A DNA stretch of 64,000 bases from contig CAZDJK010000067.1 of NCBI GenBank assembly GCA_964505725.1, positions 1 through 64,000 on the forward strand. The letters are read 5' to 3'. Of the stretch, positions 37,018 through 48,186 are shown piece after piece. The first letter of the stretch is position 1; each line of letters opens with the position of its first letter. This DNA is from CAVRJC01 sp964505725 (lineage in GTDB: Bacteria; Actinomycetota; Acidimicrobiia; IMCC26256; DASPTH01). Under the pieces are notes generated by a model that had not been told where the DNA came from, made no database searches, and worked only from the letters and a program-made list of their open reading frames with translations. Both the position numbers and the translations under genes were made by a program.

Positions 37018-37557
37018 GTGCGAGCACGGCGAGCGGCGGCGCGATGGGTCACGGTTGCGCTCGCGGCGGCCGTGCTCGTCGGCGGGTACGCGTCGGCGGC
37101 GTCCGCCGCCGGGAAGCCCGCACCCGCCGGCCCGCGGGCGTCGAAGGCGTCGAAGATGGTGTGCGAGCACGAGGCGCAGCAGGACATCGCGGGCGTCCTC
37201 GGGGTGAAGCCCACCCAGGTGACCACCCCGACGTGGGCCGACCACGTGTACTCCTGCAGCTACGTGTACCCGAGCGGGTCGTTCACCCTCTCGGTGAAGG
37301 AGCTCTCGGGCCGGCCGGCCACCACGGCGTACTTCAAGGGACTCGCCGCTACCCTCGGGCGCCGCCCGGAGGCGCTGCCACTCGGGCAGGGGGCGTTCCT
37401 CACGACCGACGGGTCGGCCGTGGTGCGCAAGGACTACAAGGTGCTCGAGGTCGACGCGTCGTGGCTGCCGGCGCAGTTCGGGAAGCTCGCGCTCGTCCCG
37501 GCCGACGTGTCCGCCAGCGTGGCCAGCACCGTGCTCGGTTGCTGGAGCGGCGGCTGA
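37018..37557 (+). CDS. Secreted hypothetical protein
   Basis: 179 residues from GTG 37018; TACCGT at 37005-37010 ends 8 nt upstream (GTG 37009 in frame would precede the predicted transcript start). A signal peptide (WVTVALAAAVLVGGYASAAS, cleavage near ASAA) is followed by a mature domain of about 145 residues with three Cys: KMVCEHEAQQDIAGVLGVKP, VYSCSYVYPSGSFTLSVKEL, and the C-terminal VASTVLGCW. Two of the Cys may pair. No lipobox is present. The family is not recognised, though the pattern recalls small secreted DUF3558-like actinobacterial proteins. uppP begins 3 nt after its stop. Confidence 0.7.
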   Translation: MRARRAAARWVTVALAAAVLVGGYASAASAAGKPAPAGPRASKASKMVCEHEAQQDIAGVLGVKPTQVTTPTWADHVYSCSYVYPSGSFTLSVKELSGRPATTAYFKGLAATLGRRPEALPLGQGAFLTTDGSAVVRKDYKVLEVDASWLPAQFGKLALVPADVSASVASTVLGCWSGG

Positions 37558-37560
37558 TCC

Positions 37561-38472
37561 ATGCTGGCGGCCGCCTCACAACTGACGTACCTGCGCGCCA
37601 TCGTGATCGGCGTGCTGCAGGGTGTCACCGAGCTGTTCCCGATCTCGAGCCTCGGGCACTCGGTGCTGCTCCCCGAGCTCTTCGGATGGGACAAGCTCGT
37701 GAGCGCGGAGTCGGCGAACGAGTCCTTCTACCTGGCGTTCCTCGTCGGGCTCCACGTGGCCACCGCGCTCGCCCTGCTCGTGTTCTTCTGGCGCGAGTGG
37801 GTGCGGGTGATCGGCGGCTTCTTCACGTCATTGCGCAAGCGCCGCATCGAGACGTCGGCCGAGCGCATGGCGTGGCTCCTCGTCGTGGGCACGATCCCCG
37901 TCGGCATCGTCGGCCTCGTGTTCGAGCACAGCCTCCGTACCCTGTTCGCCAAGCCGCTGGCGGCGGCGGTGTTCCTGACCATCAACGGCGTGATCCTCCT
38001 GCTCGGCGAACGGCTCCGTCGGCGCGCCTCGACGCGCGAGCTCGTCGCCACCCACGAGCACCATCCCGATCCCGGGAACGACGTCGGCCGCGACCTCGAC
38101 ACCCTCGACATGAAGGAAGGGCTCTTCGTCGGCTCGGCGCAGATTCTCGCCCTCTTCGCCGGCATCAGCCGCTCGGGCGTGACGATGGTCGCGGGTCTGC
38201 TCCGCGGCCTCGATCACGAGGACGCAGCACGCTTCTCGTTCCTCCTCGCGACGCCCGTGATCCTCGCCGCCGGCGTGTACAAGCTCCCCGACCTCCTGGG
38301 CAGCAACGGCGCGCAGGTGCGTGGTCAGGTGCTCGTCGGGAGCCTCGCCGCCGGGATCAGCGCGTACTTCGCGGTGCGCTTCCTCACCCGGTACTTCGAG
38401 ACCCGCACGCTCACGCCCTTCGCGATCTACTGCCTCGTCTTCGGGATCGCGATGACCATCTACTTCCTCTGA
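37561..38472 (+). CDS. uppP: Undecaprenyl-diphosphatase (UppP/BacA)
   Basis: 303 residues from ATG 37561, 3 nt after the secreted-protein gene. A polytopic enzyme that recycles undecaprenyl pyrophosphate to the monophosphate lipid carrier for wall synthesis. Signature regions: LQGVTELFPISSLGHSVLLP (conserved Glu pair and Ser), and ILALFAGISRSGVTMVAGL with the active-site Arg; the usual PGISRSG is AGISRSG here. Eight or so helices are evident. A cytoplasmic loop of about 40 residues (RRRASTRELVATHEHHPDP) is longer than in E. coli. Confidence 0.92.
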   Translation: MLAAASQLTYLRAIVIGVLQGVTELFPISSLGHSVLLPELFGWDKLVSAESANESFYLAFLVGLHVATALALLVFFWREWVRVIGGFFTSLRKRRIETSAERMAWLLVVGTIPVGIVGLVFEHSLRTLFAKPLAAAVFLTINGVILLLGERLRRRASTRELVATHEHHPDPGNDVGRDLDTLDMKEGLFVGSAQILALFAGISRSGVTMVAGLLRGLDHEDAARFSFLLATPVILAAGVYKLPDLLGSNGAQVRGQVLVGSLAAGISAYFAVRFLTRYFETRTLTPFAIYCLVFGIAMTIYFL

Positions 38473-38490
38473 CCCCGCGTCCGCTGCCCC

Positions 38491-38520
38491 TTGCGGCTCC
38501 GAACACGTGTTCGCTAACGT
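38491..38520 (+). promoter_or_regulatory. Promoter of the lhr gene
   Basis: TTGCGG (38491-38496), 18-nt spacer, TAACGT (38515-38520), ending 8 nt before ATG 38528. This decides the start in favour of 38528 over the in-frame upstream codon at 38507. Confidence 0.5.
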
Positions 38521-38527
38521 GGTGGGC

Positions 38528-41500
38528 ATGACGGTCGTGGCTCCCGAGGCCGGAGGGGTCGGAGCGGTCGGAGGGGTCGGAGCGGTCGAAGGGCGGGTCC
38601 CGCCGTCGCGGGCCGTTTCGGGCGGCACCCTCGACGGCTTTCACCCCGCGGTCGCCGAGTGGTTCCGCCGTCGCTTCCCCGAAGGGCCGACGCCTCCCCA
38701 GCGCGACGGTTGGCCGTCGATCGCCGCTCGGCGCGACACGCTGATCGCCGCGCCCACCGGCTCCGGCAAGACCCTGGCCGGGTTCCTCGTGTGCATCGAC
38801 CGCCTCTACCGCGCCCACGAGGCGGGCGAGCCGGTCGACGGCGTCGCGCGCGTGGTGTACGTGTCGCCGCTCAAGGCGCTCGCGGTCGACATCGCGGAGA
38901 ACCTCCAGCGGCCGCTCTCGGAGATCGCCGAGATCGCGTGCGGGCTCGGCTGCGACCCTCCCGACATCCGCGTCGCGGTGCGCACCGGCGACACGCCGCC
39001 GTCGCAGCGCGCGTCGATGACGCGCCATCCTCCGAGCTTCGTGGTCACCACGCCCGAGTCGCTGTATCTCCTCGTCACCAGCGCGAGCGGTCGAGCGGCG
39101 CTGCGCACGGTCGACACGGTCATCGTGGACGAGATCCACGCCGTCGCGCGCGACAAGCGCGGGTCGCACCTGGCGCTCACGCTCGAGCGCCTCGAGGCGC
39201 TGTGCGACACGCGGCCCGTGCGCATCGGCCTGTCGGCCACCCAGCGCCCGGTCGAGACCGTCGCCCGGCTGCTCGTCGGCGACCGCCCGCTTCCCGTGAT
39301 CGCCGACTCCGGTCACCAGCGCGAGCTGGAGCTGTCGGTCGAGCTCCCCGAGGGCGAGCTGGAGGCGGTCGCCAGCGCGGAGCAGCTCGCGGACGTGCTC
39401 GACCGCATCGCGGCCCACGTGCTCGAGCACCGCACGACCCTCGTGTTCGTGAACACGCGCCGCCTCGCCGAGCGTTTCGCGCACCAACTGGGCGAGCGGC
39501 TCGGCGACGACGTCGTCGCCGCGCACCACGGCTCGCTGTCGAAGGACCGGCGCGCCCGCGTCGAGTCTCGTCTGCGCGCCGGCGACCTGCGCGCGCTCGT
39601 GGCGACCGCGTCGCTCGAGCTGGGCATCGACATCGGGCCGGTGGAGCTCGTGTGCCAGATCGGCACGCCGCGTTCGATCGCGACGTTCCTGCAGCGCGTC
39701 GGGCGCTCCAACCACACCCGCTCCGGAGTGCCGAGGGGCGTGCTCTACCCCCTCACGCGCGACGAGCTGATCGAGTGCGCCGCGCTCCTCGCCGCGGTGC
39801 GGGCCGGCCGCCTCGACGCCATCCACCTGGCGCCGATGCCGCTTGACGTCGCGGCGCAGCAGGTGATCGCCGAGGTCGCGGCCGAGGACTGGCACACCGA
39901 CGCGCTCTACGACCTGGTGCGCCGCGCCGAGCCCTACCGCGAGCTCACGCGCGAGCAGTTCGACCAGATCCTCGACCTCGTGTCGCGGGGCGTGGAGACG
40001 GGCCGGGGCCCGCGTGGGCGCTACGTCCACCACGACGCGGTGAACGGCGAGGTACGGGGCCGCAAGGGCGCGCGCATCGCGGCGCTCACGTCGGGGGGTG
40101 CGATCCCCGAGACGGGCGACTACCGCGTGGTGGCGGAGCCCGACGACATCTTCATCGGCACCGTCAACGAGGACTGGGCCGTCGAGTCGATGGCGGGCGA
40201 CATCTTCCTGCTCGGTACCCACTCGTGGCAGATCCGCCGGGTCGAGGCGGGCGTCGTGCGCGTGCGGGATGCCGGGGGCGCGCCGCCGACGGTGCCGTTC
40301 TGGCTCGGCGAGGCGCCGGCGCGCACCGACGAGCTCTCCGAGGGGGTGTCGACGCTGCGCGAGAACGTCGGCTCGCTCCTGGCCGCGGGCGAGCCCGACG
40401 CGGCGCGGGCGTGGCTGGTGTCGACCACCGGTGTCGACGCCGACGCGGCGGCGATGATCGTCGACTACCTCGCGGTCGGGCGCGCCGCGCTCGGGATCGT
40501 CCCGACCCAGCGCGATCTCGTGATCGAGCGCTTCTTCGACGAGACCGGCGGGATGCAGCTCGTCATCCACTCGCCGTACGGCTCGCGGATCAACCGCGCC
40601 TACGGGATCGCGTTGCGCAAGAAGTTCTGCCGCACGTTTAACTTCGAGCTGCAGGCGGCCGCCACCGACAATGCGATCGTGCTGTCGCTCGGGCCCCATC
40701 ACTCGTTCCCGCTCGAGGAGGTCGTCCGCTACCTGCGGAGCGACACGGTCGAGGACACGCTCGAGCACGCGATCCTCGACTCGCCGATGTTCGTCTCGCG
40801 GTGGCGGTGGAACCTCAACCGCGCGCTGCTCGTGCTGCGCTACCGGGGCGGCCGCCGCAACCCGCCGCCGATCCAGCGCATGGAGTCGGACGACCTGATG
40901 GCGGCGGTGTTCCCGGCGGCCGCCGCCTGCCAGGACAACCAGGTGGGGCCGATCGAGATCCCCGACCACATCATCGTGCGCCAGACCGTCGACGACACGC
41001 TGCACGAGGCGCTCGACGCGCCCGGGCTGCGGGCGCTGCTCGAGGCGATCGAGGTCGGCGACGTCGCCGTCCACACGCGCGACACGACCGAGCCGTCGGT
41101 GCTCGCGCACGAGATCCTCACCGCCCGCCCCTACGCGTTCCTCGACGACGAGGAGTTCCAGAACCGCCGGGTCAACGCGGTGCACCTCCGACGCGGGCTC
41201 GCGGTCGACCTCACGTCGATCGGCGCGCTCGAGCCCGAGGCGACTGCGCGCGTGCACGAGGAGATCCTGCCCGACCCCGCCGGTGCCGACGAGCTGCACG
41301 ACCTCCTGTGCTCGCTCGTCGTGCTCCCGGCACGCGACGAGTGGCGCGACCGCTTCGCCGAGCTCGCGGCGCGCGGCCGCGCCCAGGTGATCCCGGGGCA
41401 GGAGGCCGAGCTCTGGTGCGCGACCGAGTGCGCGCCGCTCGCGGGCGGCGCGCTGGCCGGCGACGACGAGGCGGTCACCGCAACCGTGCGCGGCCACGTG

Positions 41501-42787
41501 GAGCTCGCGGGCATCACCACCGCGCACGCGCTGGCCACGGCGACCGCGCTCGCGAAGCCGCGGGTCGAGGCCGGCCTCGCCGCGCTCGAGCACGAGGGGT
41601 TCGTGCTCCAGGGCCGCTACACCGAGGACGCCGCGGGCACCCAGTGGGTGGCGCGCCGGCTGCTGGCGCGGATGCACTCGTACTCGCGCCGGTCGCGCCG
41701 CGCGTCGGTGGAGCCCGTCACCGCGCGCGACTTCGTGCGCTTCGCGCTGCGGTGGCAGCATCTCGCCCCCGGGACCCAGCTGGCGGGAGACGACGGGCTG
41801 CGCCGGGCGGTGGAGCAGCTCCAGGGGTGGGAAGCCGCCGCGGCTGCGTGGGAGCCGGAGCTGCTGGCACGGCGGATGCGCCACTACGAGCCCGCGGCGC
41901 TCGACCGCCTTTGCCACGACGGCGAGATCGGTTGGCTCCGCCTCGCCGCGCCCGCTCGCGACGCGGACGCGCCGGCCGGGGCCCCCAGCAAGTCGACGCC
42001 CATCTCGGTCGTGTTCCGCGAGGACCTGCCGTGGCTCCTCGAAGCGGCGCGCGCCGGCGGCGAGCCGGCCGTGCCCGAACGCGGGGCCACCGCCGAGATC
42101 GTCGAGGTGCTGCGCGACCGCGGAGCCTGCTTCGCGGCCGAGCTGGGCGCGGCCACCGGCCGGCTCCCGGAGGACGTGGAGCGCGGCCTGTGGGACGGCG
42201 TCGCACGCGGGCTGCTCACGTCAGACGGCTTCGGTGCCATCCGCACCCGGGTAGGGAGCCGCGGGCGGGGCGGCCCCGAGACCGCGCGTCTCTCGCGCCT
42301 GATGCGCGGTGCGCGCGCGGGCGGTGCAGCCGCCGGCCGCTGGGCGCTCGTGCCGTCGGACGGCTCCGACGCCGACCCCGACGAGCTCGCCGAGGCGGTG
42401 GCCGCGCTCCTGCTGGAGCGGTGGGGGGTGCTCTTCCGCGATCTCGCGCTGCGCGAGTCGATCCGGGTTCCGTGGCGGGACGTCCAGCGCGCGCTGCGCC
42501 GGCTCGAGGATCGCGGGTTGGTGCGCGGCGGCCGGTTCGTCTCCGGCTTCTCGGGCGAGCAGTACGCGCTCCCGGGCGCGGTCGAGCAGCTCGCGTACGT
42601 GCGCAAGCTCCCGCTCGGCGGGGAGCGAGTCGTCGTGAATGCCTGTGACCCGGTGAACCTTGCGGGGACGATCGTGCCCGGCGACGTCGTGCCTGCGCTC
42701 CGCACGCGGCGGGTCGTCTACGTCGACGGCGTCCCCGGCGACACGGAGCGAACGGTGGCGCGGCCGGGTATCCCGGCCGCGCAGTGA
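38528..42787 (+). CDS. lhr: Lhr-type large ATP-dependent helicase
   Basis: 1419 residues from ATG 38528. Superfamily 2 DNA helicase of the Lhr family, linked to repair in mycobacteria. Motifs: APTGSGKTLAGFL (I), VYVSPLKALAVD (Ia), TTPESLYLL (Ib), TVIVDEIHAVA (II, DEIH), GLSATQRPVE (III), LVFVNTRRLAERFA (IV), TASLELGIDIG (V), FLQRVGRSNHTRSG (VI). A winged-helix and Lhr-core region follows (residues about 430-900), then a long C-terminal region with further helix-turn-helix-like modules, as in the 1507-residue mycobacterial protein. The first 30 residues are a Gly/Val/Ala repeat. Confidence 0.93.
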   Translation: MTVVAPEAGGVGAVGGVGAVEGRVPPSRAVSGGTLDGFHPAVAEWFRRRFPEGPTPPQRDGWPSIAARRDTLIAAPTGSGKTLAGFLVCIDRLYRAHEAGEPVDGVARVVYVSPLKALAVDIAENLQRPLSEIAEIACGLGCDPPDIRVAVRTGDTPPSQRASMTRHPPSFVVTTPESLYLLVTSASGRAALRTVDTVIVDEIHAVARDKRGSHLALTLERLEALCDTRPVRIGLSATQRPVETVARLLVGDRPLPVIADSGHQRELELSVELPEGELEAVASAEQLADVLDRIAAHVLEHRTTLVFVNTRRLAERFAHQLGERLGDDVVAAHHGSLSKDRRARVESRLRAGDLRALVATASLELGIDIGPVELVCQIGTPRSIATFLQRVGRSNHTRSGVPRGVLYPLTRDELIECAALLAAVRAGRLDAIHLAPMPLDVAAQQVIAEVAAEDWHTDALYDLVRRAEPYRELTREQFDQILDLVSRGVETGRGPRGRYVHHDAVNGEVRGRKGARIAALTSGGAIPETGDYRVVAEPDDIFIGTVNEDWAVESMAGDIFLLGTHSWQIRRVEAGVVRVRDAGGAPPTVPFWLGEAPARTDELSEGVSTLRENVGSLLAAGEPDAARAWLVSTTGVDADAAAMIVDYLAVGRAALGIVPTQRDLVIERFFDETGGMQLVIHSPYGSRINRAYGIALRKKFCRTFNFELQAAATDNAIVLSLGPHHSFPLEEVVRYLRSDTVEDTLEHAILDSPMFVSRWRWNLNRALLVLRYRGGRRNPPPIQRMESDDLMAAVFPAAAACQDNQVGPIEIPDHIIVRQTVDDTLHEALDAPGLRALLEAIEVGDVAVHTRDTTEPSVLAHEILTARPYAFLDDEEFQNRRVNAVHLRRGLAVDLTSIGALEPEATARVHEEILPDPAGADELHDLLCSLVVLPARDEWRDRFAELAARGRAQVIPGQEAELWCATECAPLAGGALAGDDEAVTATVRGHVELAGITTAHALATATALAKPRVEAGLAALEHEGFVLQGRYTEDAAGTQWVARRLLARMHSYSRRSRRASVEPVTARDFVRFALRWQHLAPGTQLAGDDGLRRAVEQLQGWEAAAAAWEPELLARRMRHYEPAALDRLCHDGEIGWLRLAAPARDADAPAGAPSKSTPISVVFREDLPWLLEAARAGGEPAVPERGATAEIVEVLRDRGACFAAELGAATGRLPEDVERGLWDGVARGLLTSDGFGAIRTRVGSRGRGGPETARLSRLMRGARAGGAAAGRWALVPSDGSDADPDELAEAVAALLLERWGVLFRDLALRESIRVPWRDVQRALRRLEDRGLVRGGRFVSGFSGEQYALPGAVEQLAYVRKLPLGGERVVVNACDPVNLAGTIVPGDVVPALRTRRVVYVDGVPGDTERTVARPGIPAAQ
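38552..38587 (+). repeat. Tandem repeat at the 5' end of lhr
   Basis: The 18-base unit GGAGGGGTCGGAGCGGTC occurs twice without mismatch (38552-38569 and 38570-38587); each is itself two 9-base units GGAG(G/C)GGTC. It encodes a GGVGAV repeat in the disordered N-terminus of Lhr. Confidence 0.75.
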
Positions 42788-42934
42788 GCGACCCGAATCA
42801 GGGCGGAGGCGTCGCCTGCGATCGCGATCCGGAGGATCGCCTGGCCGTCGCTCACGTGCGTCACCACTGCGAGCACCGCATCAGTATGCCCACGGCCCCG
42901 TTGGTGTCAGAGGACCGGGGTACCGTACGAGCCG

Positions 42935-44287
42935 ATGGAGCAGACCGCGCTCGAGCTCACCGGTGATGCCGCCGAGCCCACCCTGTCGGTGGGTCAGCTC
43001 ACCGCGCGCGTGAGCGCGAGCGTGCGCGACGCGTTCCCGGCCCAGATCTGGGTCCGCGGCGAGGTGCAGAACCTGTCGCGCTCGCGCAACGGCCACATGT
43101 ACTTCGCGCTGGTCGAGAAGGCCGGTCGCGGCGACCGGGTGCAGGCCCGCATCGACTGCGTGCTCTTCGCCGACGACCGGCGAGCCGTCGAGCGCACGCT
43201 GGCCGCCGTCCCGGGCGCCGAGCTCGGCGACGACGTCGAGGTGCGCATCCGGGGCCGGGTCGCGGTATACCCCGCACAGGGGCGGCTCCAGCTCGTCATG
43301 AGCACGATCGACCCCGTGTTCACCGTCGGGGGGATTGCGGCCAACCGTGAACGTGCGCTCCGCGCCCTCGCCGCCGACGGGCTGCTCGACGCCAATGCGC
43401 GCTTCCCGCTCCCGCTCGTCCCCCTGCGCGTCGGGCTCGTCACCTCGCGGGGGAGTGCCGCCTACCACGACTTCGTGCACGAGCTGGCGGCGAGCGGCTA
43501 CGCCTGGGAGCTGTCCGTGTTCGACGTGCGGGTGCAGGGCGCCGCCGCGTCCCGGCGCATCGCCTACGTCCTGCGCGAGCTCGCCCGCAGCAGCATCGAC
43601 GTCGTCGTGCTCGCGCGCGGCGGGGGGGCGCGGGCCGATCTCGTCCCCTTCGACAGCGAGCTCGTGGCGCGTGCGATCGCGGCGATGCCGGTCCCGGTGC
43701 TCGTCGGCGTCGGCCACGAGACCGACCGCAGCGTCGCCGACGCGGTCGCGCACAGCTCCTGCAAGACACCCACCGCGTGCGCGCAGCTGCTGGTGCAACG
43801 GGTCCGGGCGTTCGCGTCGCACCTCGACACGGTCGGCATCCGGATCGTCGGTCGTGCCCGTGCGCGCGGCGCGCTGGCCGTGCGTGAGCTCGACGACGTG
43901 GCGCGGCGTGTACGCGCCGTCCCCGCGGCGCTCTCGCGGGAGCGGGCGCGGCTGGAGCAAGGCCGCGTGCGGGCGATCGCCGTGGGGCGGCGGCGCGCCG
44001 CCGACGCGTCCCGGGCCCTCGGCTCGCACGAGCGCACCGTCACGACACTGGCGCGCCACCAGCTCGCGCGGGCGGGGCTGCGGCTCGACGCGGTCGAAGG
44101 AAGGGTGCACGCGCTCGACCCGGCGCGGGTGCTCGAGCGGGGCTACACGATCACCCGCACCGCGGATGGCCGCGTCGTGCGCCGCGCCGGCGACGCGCCG
44201 GTCGGCGCCGAGCTGGTCACCGAGCTGGCGTCGGGCGCCCTGGTAAGCCGGGTCGAGTCCTCGCGCGACCGGGAGCCGCCCGCATGA
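42935..44287 (+). CDS. xseA: Exodeoxyribonuclease VII large subunit
   Basis: 450 residues from ATG 42935; TACCGT at 42921-42926 ends 9 nt upstream. N-terminal OB domain (LSVGQLTARVSASVRDAFP, IWVRGEVQNLSRSRNGHMYF), then the catalytic region: VGLVTSRGSAAYHDFVHEL, VVVLARGGGARADLVPFD, VLVGVGHETDRSVADAVAH, and a long C-terminal coiled coil ending with LERGYTITRTADGRVV. It degrades single-stranded DNA to oligonucleotides together with XseB, whose gene overlaps its stop. Confidence 0.95.
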   Translation: MEQTALELTGDAAEPTLSVGQLTARVSASVRDAFPAQIWVRGEVQNLSRSRNGHMYFALVEKAGRGDRVQARIDCVLFADDRRAVERTLAAVPGAELGDDVEVRIRGRVAVYPAQGRLQLVMSTIDPVFTVGGIAANRERALRALAADGLLDANARFPLPLVPLRVGLVTSRGSAAYHDFVHELAASGYAWELSVFDVRVQGAAASRRIAYVLRELARSSIDVVVLARGGGARADLVPFDSELVARAIAAMPVPVLVGVGHETDRSVADAVAHSSCKTPTACAQLLVQRVRAFASHLDTVGIRIVGRARARGALAVRELDDVARRVRAVPAALSRERARLEQGRVRAIAVGRRRAADASRALGSHERTVTTLARHQLARAGLRLDAVEGRVHALDPARVLERGYTITRTADGRVVRRAGDAPVGAELVTELASGALVSRVESSRDREPPA

Positions 44288-44517
44288 GCGCCGAGGTCGG
44301 CTACTCGGAGGCGGTGGCCGAGCTCGACGCCATCCTCGCGGAGCTCGAGCGGGACGACCTCGACGTCGACGTGCTCGCCGCGCGCGTCCGACGCGCCGGA
44401 GAGCTGATCGCCCTGTGCCGGGAGCGCATCACCCGGGCGCAGTCCGACGTCGAGGGCATCGTCGCCGACCTCGAGCAGCTCGGCATCGCCGATGCGGACC
44501 CTCTCGACGAGACCTGA
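44284..44517 (+). CDS. xseB: Exodeoxyribonuclease VII small subunit
   Basis: 77 residues from ATG 44284, overlapping the xseA stop as ATGA. It matches the small helical XseB family: GYSEAVAELDAILAELERDD, LDVDVLAARVRRAGELI, ALCRERITRAQSDVEGIVAD. Several XseB copies coat the coiled coil of XseA. The tight coupling would help set the subunit ratio. It converges with sdhB, 37 nt away. Confidence 0.92.
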   Translation: MSAEVGYSEAVAELDAILAELERDDLDVDVLAARVRRAGELIALCRERITRAQSDVEGIVADLEQLGIADADPLDET

Positions 44518-44554
44518 CGCGGAACCCGGGCGGCTGAGCTGCAGCGGGCGGCGG

Positions 44555-45318
44555 TCAGGCGCGCTGGCCCGCGAGTCGGCGCTGCCTGAACAGCGCCTTC
44601 ACGTAGTCGCGATTCAAGAGCGCGATGAAGTCGATGCTGATCTCCTTCGGGCACGCCTTCTCGCACTCGCCGTGGTTCGTGCAGGAGCCGAAGTACGACT
44701 CCATCGTCTCGACCATGTTCACCACGCGCTCGTACCGCTCGGGCTGACCCTGCGGCAGGAGCCCGAGATGTGCGACCTTCGCGGCGGTGAACAGCTGCGC
44801 GGCGCCGTTGGGGCACGCGGCCACGCATGCACCGCACCCGATGCACGCGGCCGCGTCCATGGCCGCGTCGGCCGCCTCCTTGGGCACCAGGATGAGGTTG
44901 GCGTCCGGGGCGCTGCCGGTACGGGCGGTGATGTAGCCGCCGGCTTCGATGATGCGGTCGAGCGCGCTGCGATCGACGACGAGGTCGCGGATCACCGGGA
45001 ACGCACGCGCGCGCCAGGGCTCGACGGTGATCTCGTCGCCGTCGCGGAACTTGCGCATGTGCAGCTGGCAGGTGGCGGTCCCCTCCTCGGGCCCGTGGGC
45101 GCGCCCGTTGATCATCATCGAGCACGAGCCGCAGATCCCCTCGCGGCAGTCGTGGTCGAAAGCGATCGGCTCCCTGCCCGCCGCCACGAGGCGATCGTTG
45201 ACCACGTCGAACATCTCCAGGAACGACATGTCGGCGCTGATGCCGGTGGCGTCGATGTGCTCGAACGCGCCGGGGTCGCGCGGGCCGGACTGCCGCCACA
45301 CGTTCAGCTTGAGATCCA

Positions 45319-45319
<1 letters not shown>
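44555..45319 (-). CDS. sdhB: Succinate dehydrogenase iron-sulfur subunit (Sdh1-like)
   Basis: 254 residues from GTG 45319, overlapping the sdhA stop by three bases. Cluster ligands are visible in order: 2Fe-2S in CREGICGSCSMMINGRAHG and TATCQLHM; 4Fe-4S in CIGCGACVAACPNG; 3Fe-4S in CTNHGECEKACPKEI. It passes electrons from the flavoprotein to quinone. Length and cluster spacing follow the mycobacterial Sdh1/fumarate-reductase-like group rather than the proteobacterial one. It is the last gene of sdhCAB. Confidence 0.94.
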
Positions 45320-47241
<1,922 letters not shown>

Positions 47242-47256
47242 CGGTTCACCACCATG

Positions 47257-48051
47257 TCAGCGGGTCACGATCCCGGTCGTGATGAGGAAGGGCATGCTCA
47301 CGTTGCCCACCCCGATCACGACCGCGAACGCGACCGCGAAGTACCGGCGCCAGATGTTCCAGCGCGGGTTGTTCCACCCGAGGCTCTGGAACATGCTCCA
47401 CGCGCCGTGGAAGATGTGGACGGCGAGCGCGAGGTTGGCGACGATGTAGATGACGGCGACCGGCACGCTCTCGAAGCTGTTGAACATGTTGTCGTACGGG
47501 TCGCCCCGCACGAAGTGCGAGTTGGCCGCACCCCAGGTGAGGTCGGCGAGGTGGAAGGCGAGGAAGAGCAGGATGATCACGCCGGTCCAGCGCATGGTGC
47601 GGGACGCGAAATTCGCGGCGGCGTAGTCGCGCGGCGACTGGTACTTCACCGGCCGCGCCTTCCGGTTCATGCGGGTGAGCTGGTAGGCGGCCACGATGTG
47701 CAGGACGAACGCGGCGATGAGCACGACCCGCATCGCCCAAAGCACGACGGTGCGGGGGAGGGCCGGCTCGCCCAGGTCGCGGAGCCACTCGGCGTAGCGG
47801 TTGATCTGCTCCATGCCCAGGAACACCTTGAGGTTCCCGACCATGTGCGCCAGCACGTAGCCGAGCAGGATGATCCCGCTCACCGCCATGACCCACTTCT
47901 TGCCCACCGCCGACTTCCAGAAGCGCACGAGGAAGTGGCCGTGCGGCTTGGGGTAGGGCACGGGCGGGCCCGTGTAACGGGCCAGCCGGTCGGCGGCGTC
48001 GGCGTCGGGGCGCTCGGTCGCGGTGGACAGCTCTTCGTCAACCCTGGCCAC
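47257..48051 (-). CDS. sdhC: Succinate dehydrogenase single membrane subunit (diheme-type cytochrome b)
   Basis: 264 residues from GTG 48051; TATTTT (minus strand 48063-48058) ends 7 nt upstream. After a cytoplasmic head of about 75 residues come five helices: WVMAVSGIILLGYVLAHMVG, TVVLWAMRVVLIAAFVLHIV, WTGVIILLFLAFHLADLTWG, VAVIYIVANLALAVHIFHGA, AVAFAVVIGVGNVSMPF. His residues in helices 1, 2, 3 and 4 (AHM, LHI, FHLAD, HIFHG) fit two b-type hemes. One fused subunit replaces SdhC plus SdhD. An earlier in-frame start near 48156 would run through the promoter palindrome and is not favoured. Confidence 0.9.
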   Translation of the reverse strand: MARVDEELSTATERPDADAADRLARYTGPPVPYPKPHGHFLVRFWKSAVGKKWVMAVSGIILLGYVLAHMVGNLKVFLGMEQINRYAEWLRDLGEPALPRTVVLWAMRVVLIAAFVLHIVAAYQLTRMNRKARPVKYQSPRDYAAANFASRTMRWTGVIILLFLAFHLADLTWGAANSHFVRGDPYDNMFNSFESVPVAVIYIVANLALAVHIFHGAWSMFQSLGWNNPRWNIWRRYFAVAFAVVIGVGNVSMPFLITTGIVTR

Positions 48052-48088
48052 GGCGGAAAAATACTGCCGGCGCCGTCGAGACGGGGGA

Positions 48089-48106
48089 TTGTGCACATTT
48101 GCACAA
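48089..48106. promoter_or_regulatory. Perfect palindrome upstream of sdhC, candidate operator
   Basis: TTGTGCA (48089-48095), spacer CATT, TGCACAA (48100-48106). It is centred about 46 nt upstream of the predicted sdhC transcript start at 48051, a typical activator position, and lies 36 nt before the -10 (TACCGT, 48142-48147) of the divergent moxR-like gene. Confidence 0.55.
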
Positions 48107-48186
48107 GCAGGGCGGCCAGACGGCGGTCGGGGCGGGATTGATACCGTGGCGCACATCCAGCCCTACGACCACCGGGAGACTGCCTC

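Noticed and set aside
38411..41917. Open frame of over 1100 codons on the minus strand opposite lhr
   Set aside because: Same reason: low-complexity Arg/Val/Glu/His translation; lhr helicase motifs are on the plus strand.
42784..42966. Small plus-strand frame (about 60 codons) between lhr and xseA
   Set aside because: Overlaps both genes' ends, composition unlike a real protein, and contains the xseA promoter.
48052..48156. N-terminal extension of sdhC to 48156
   Set aside because: It would cover the palindrome and the -10; the extension is low-complexity and the leaderless GTG at 48051 fits better.
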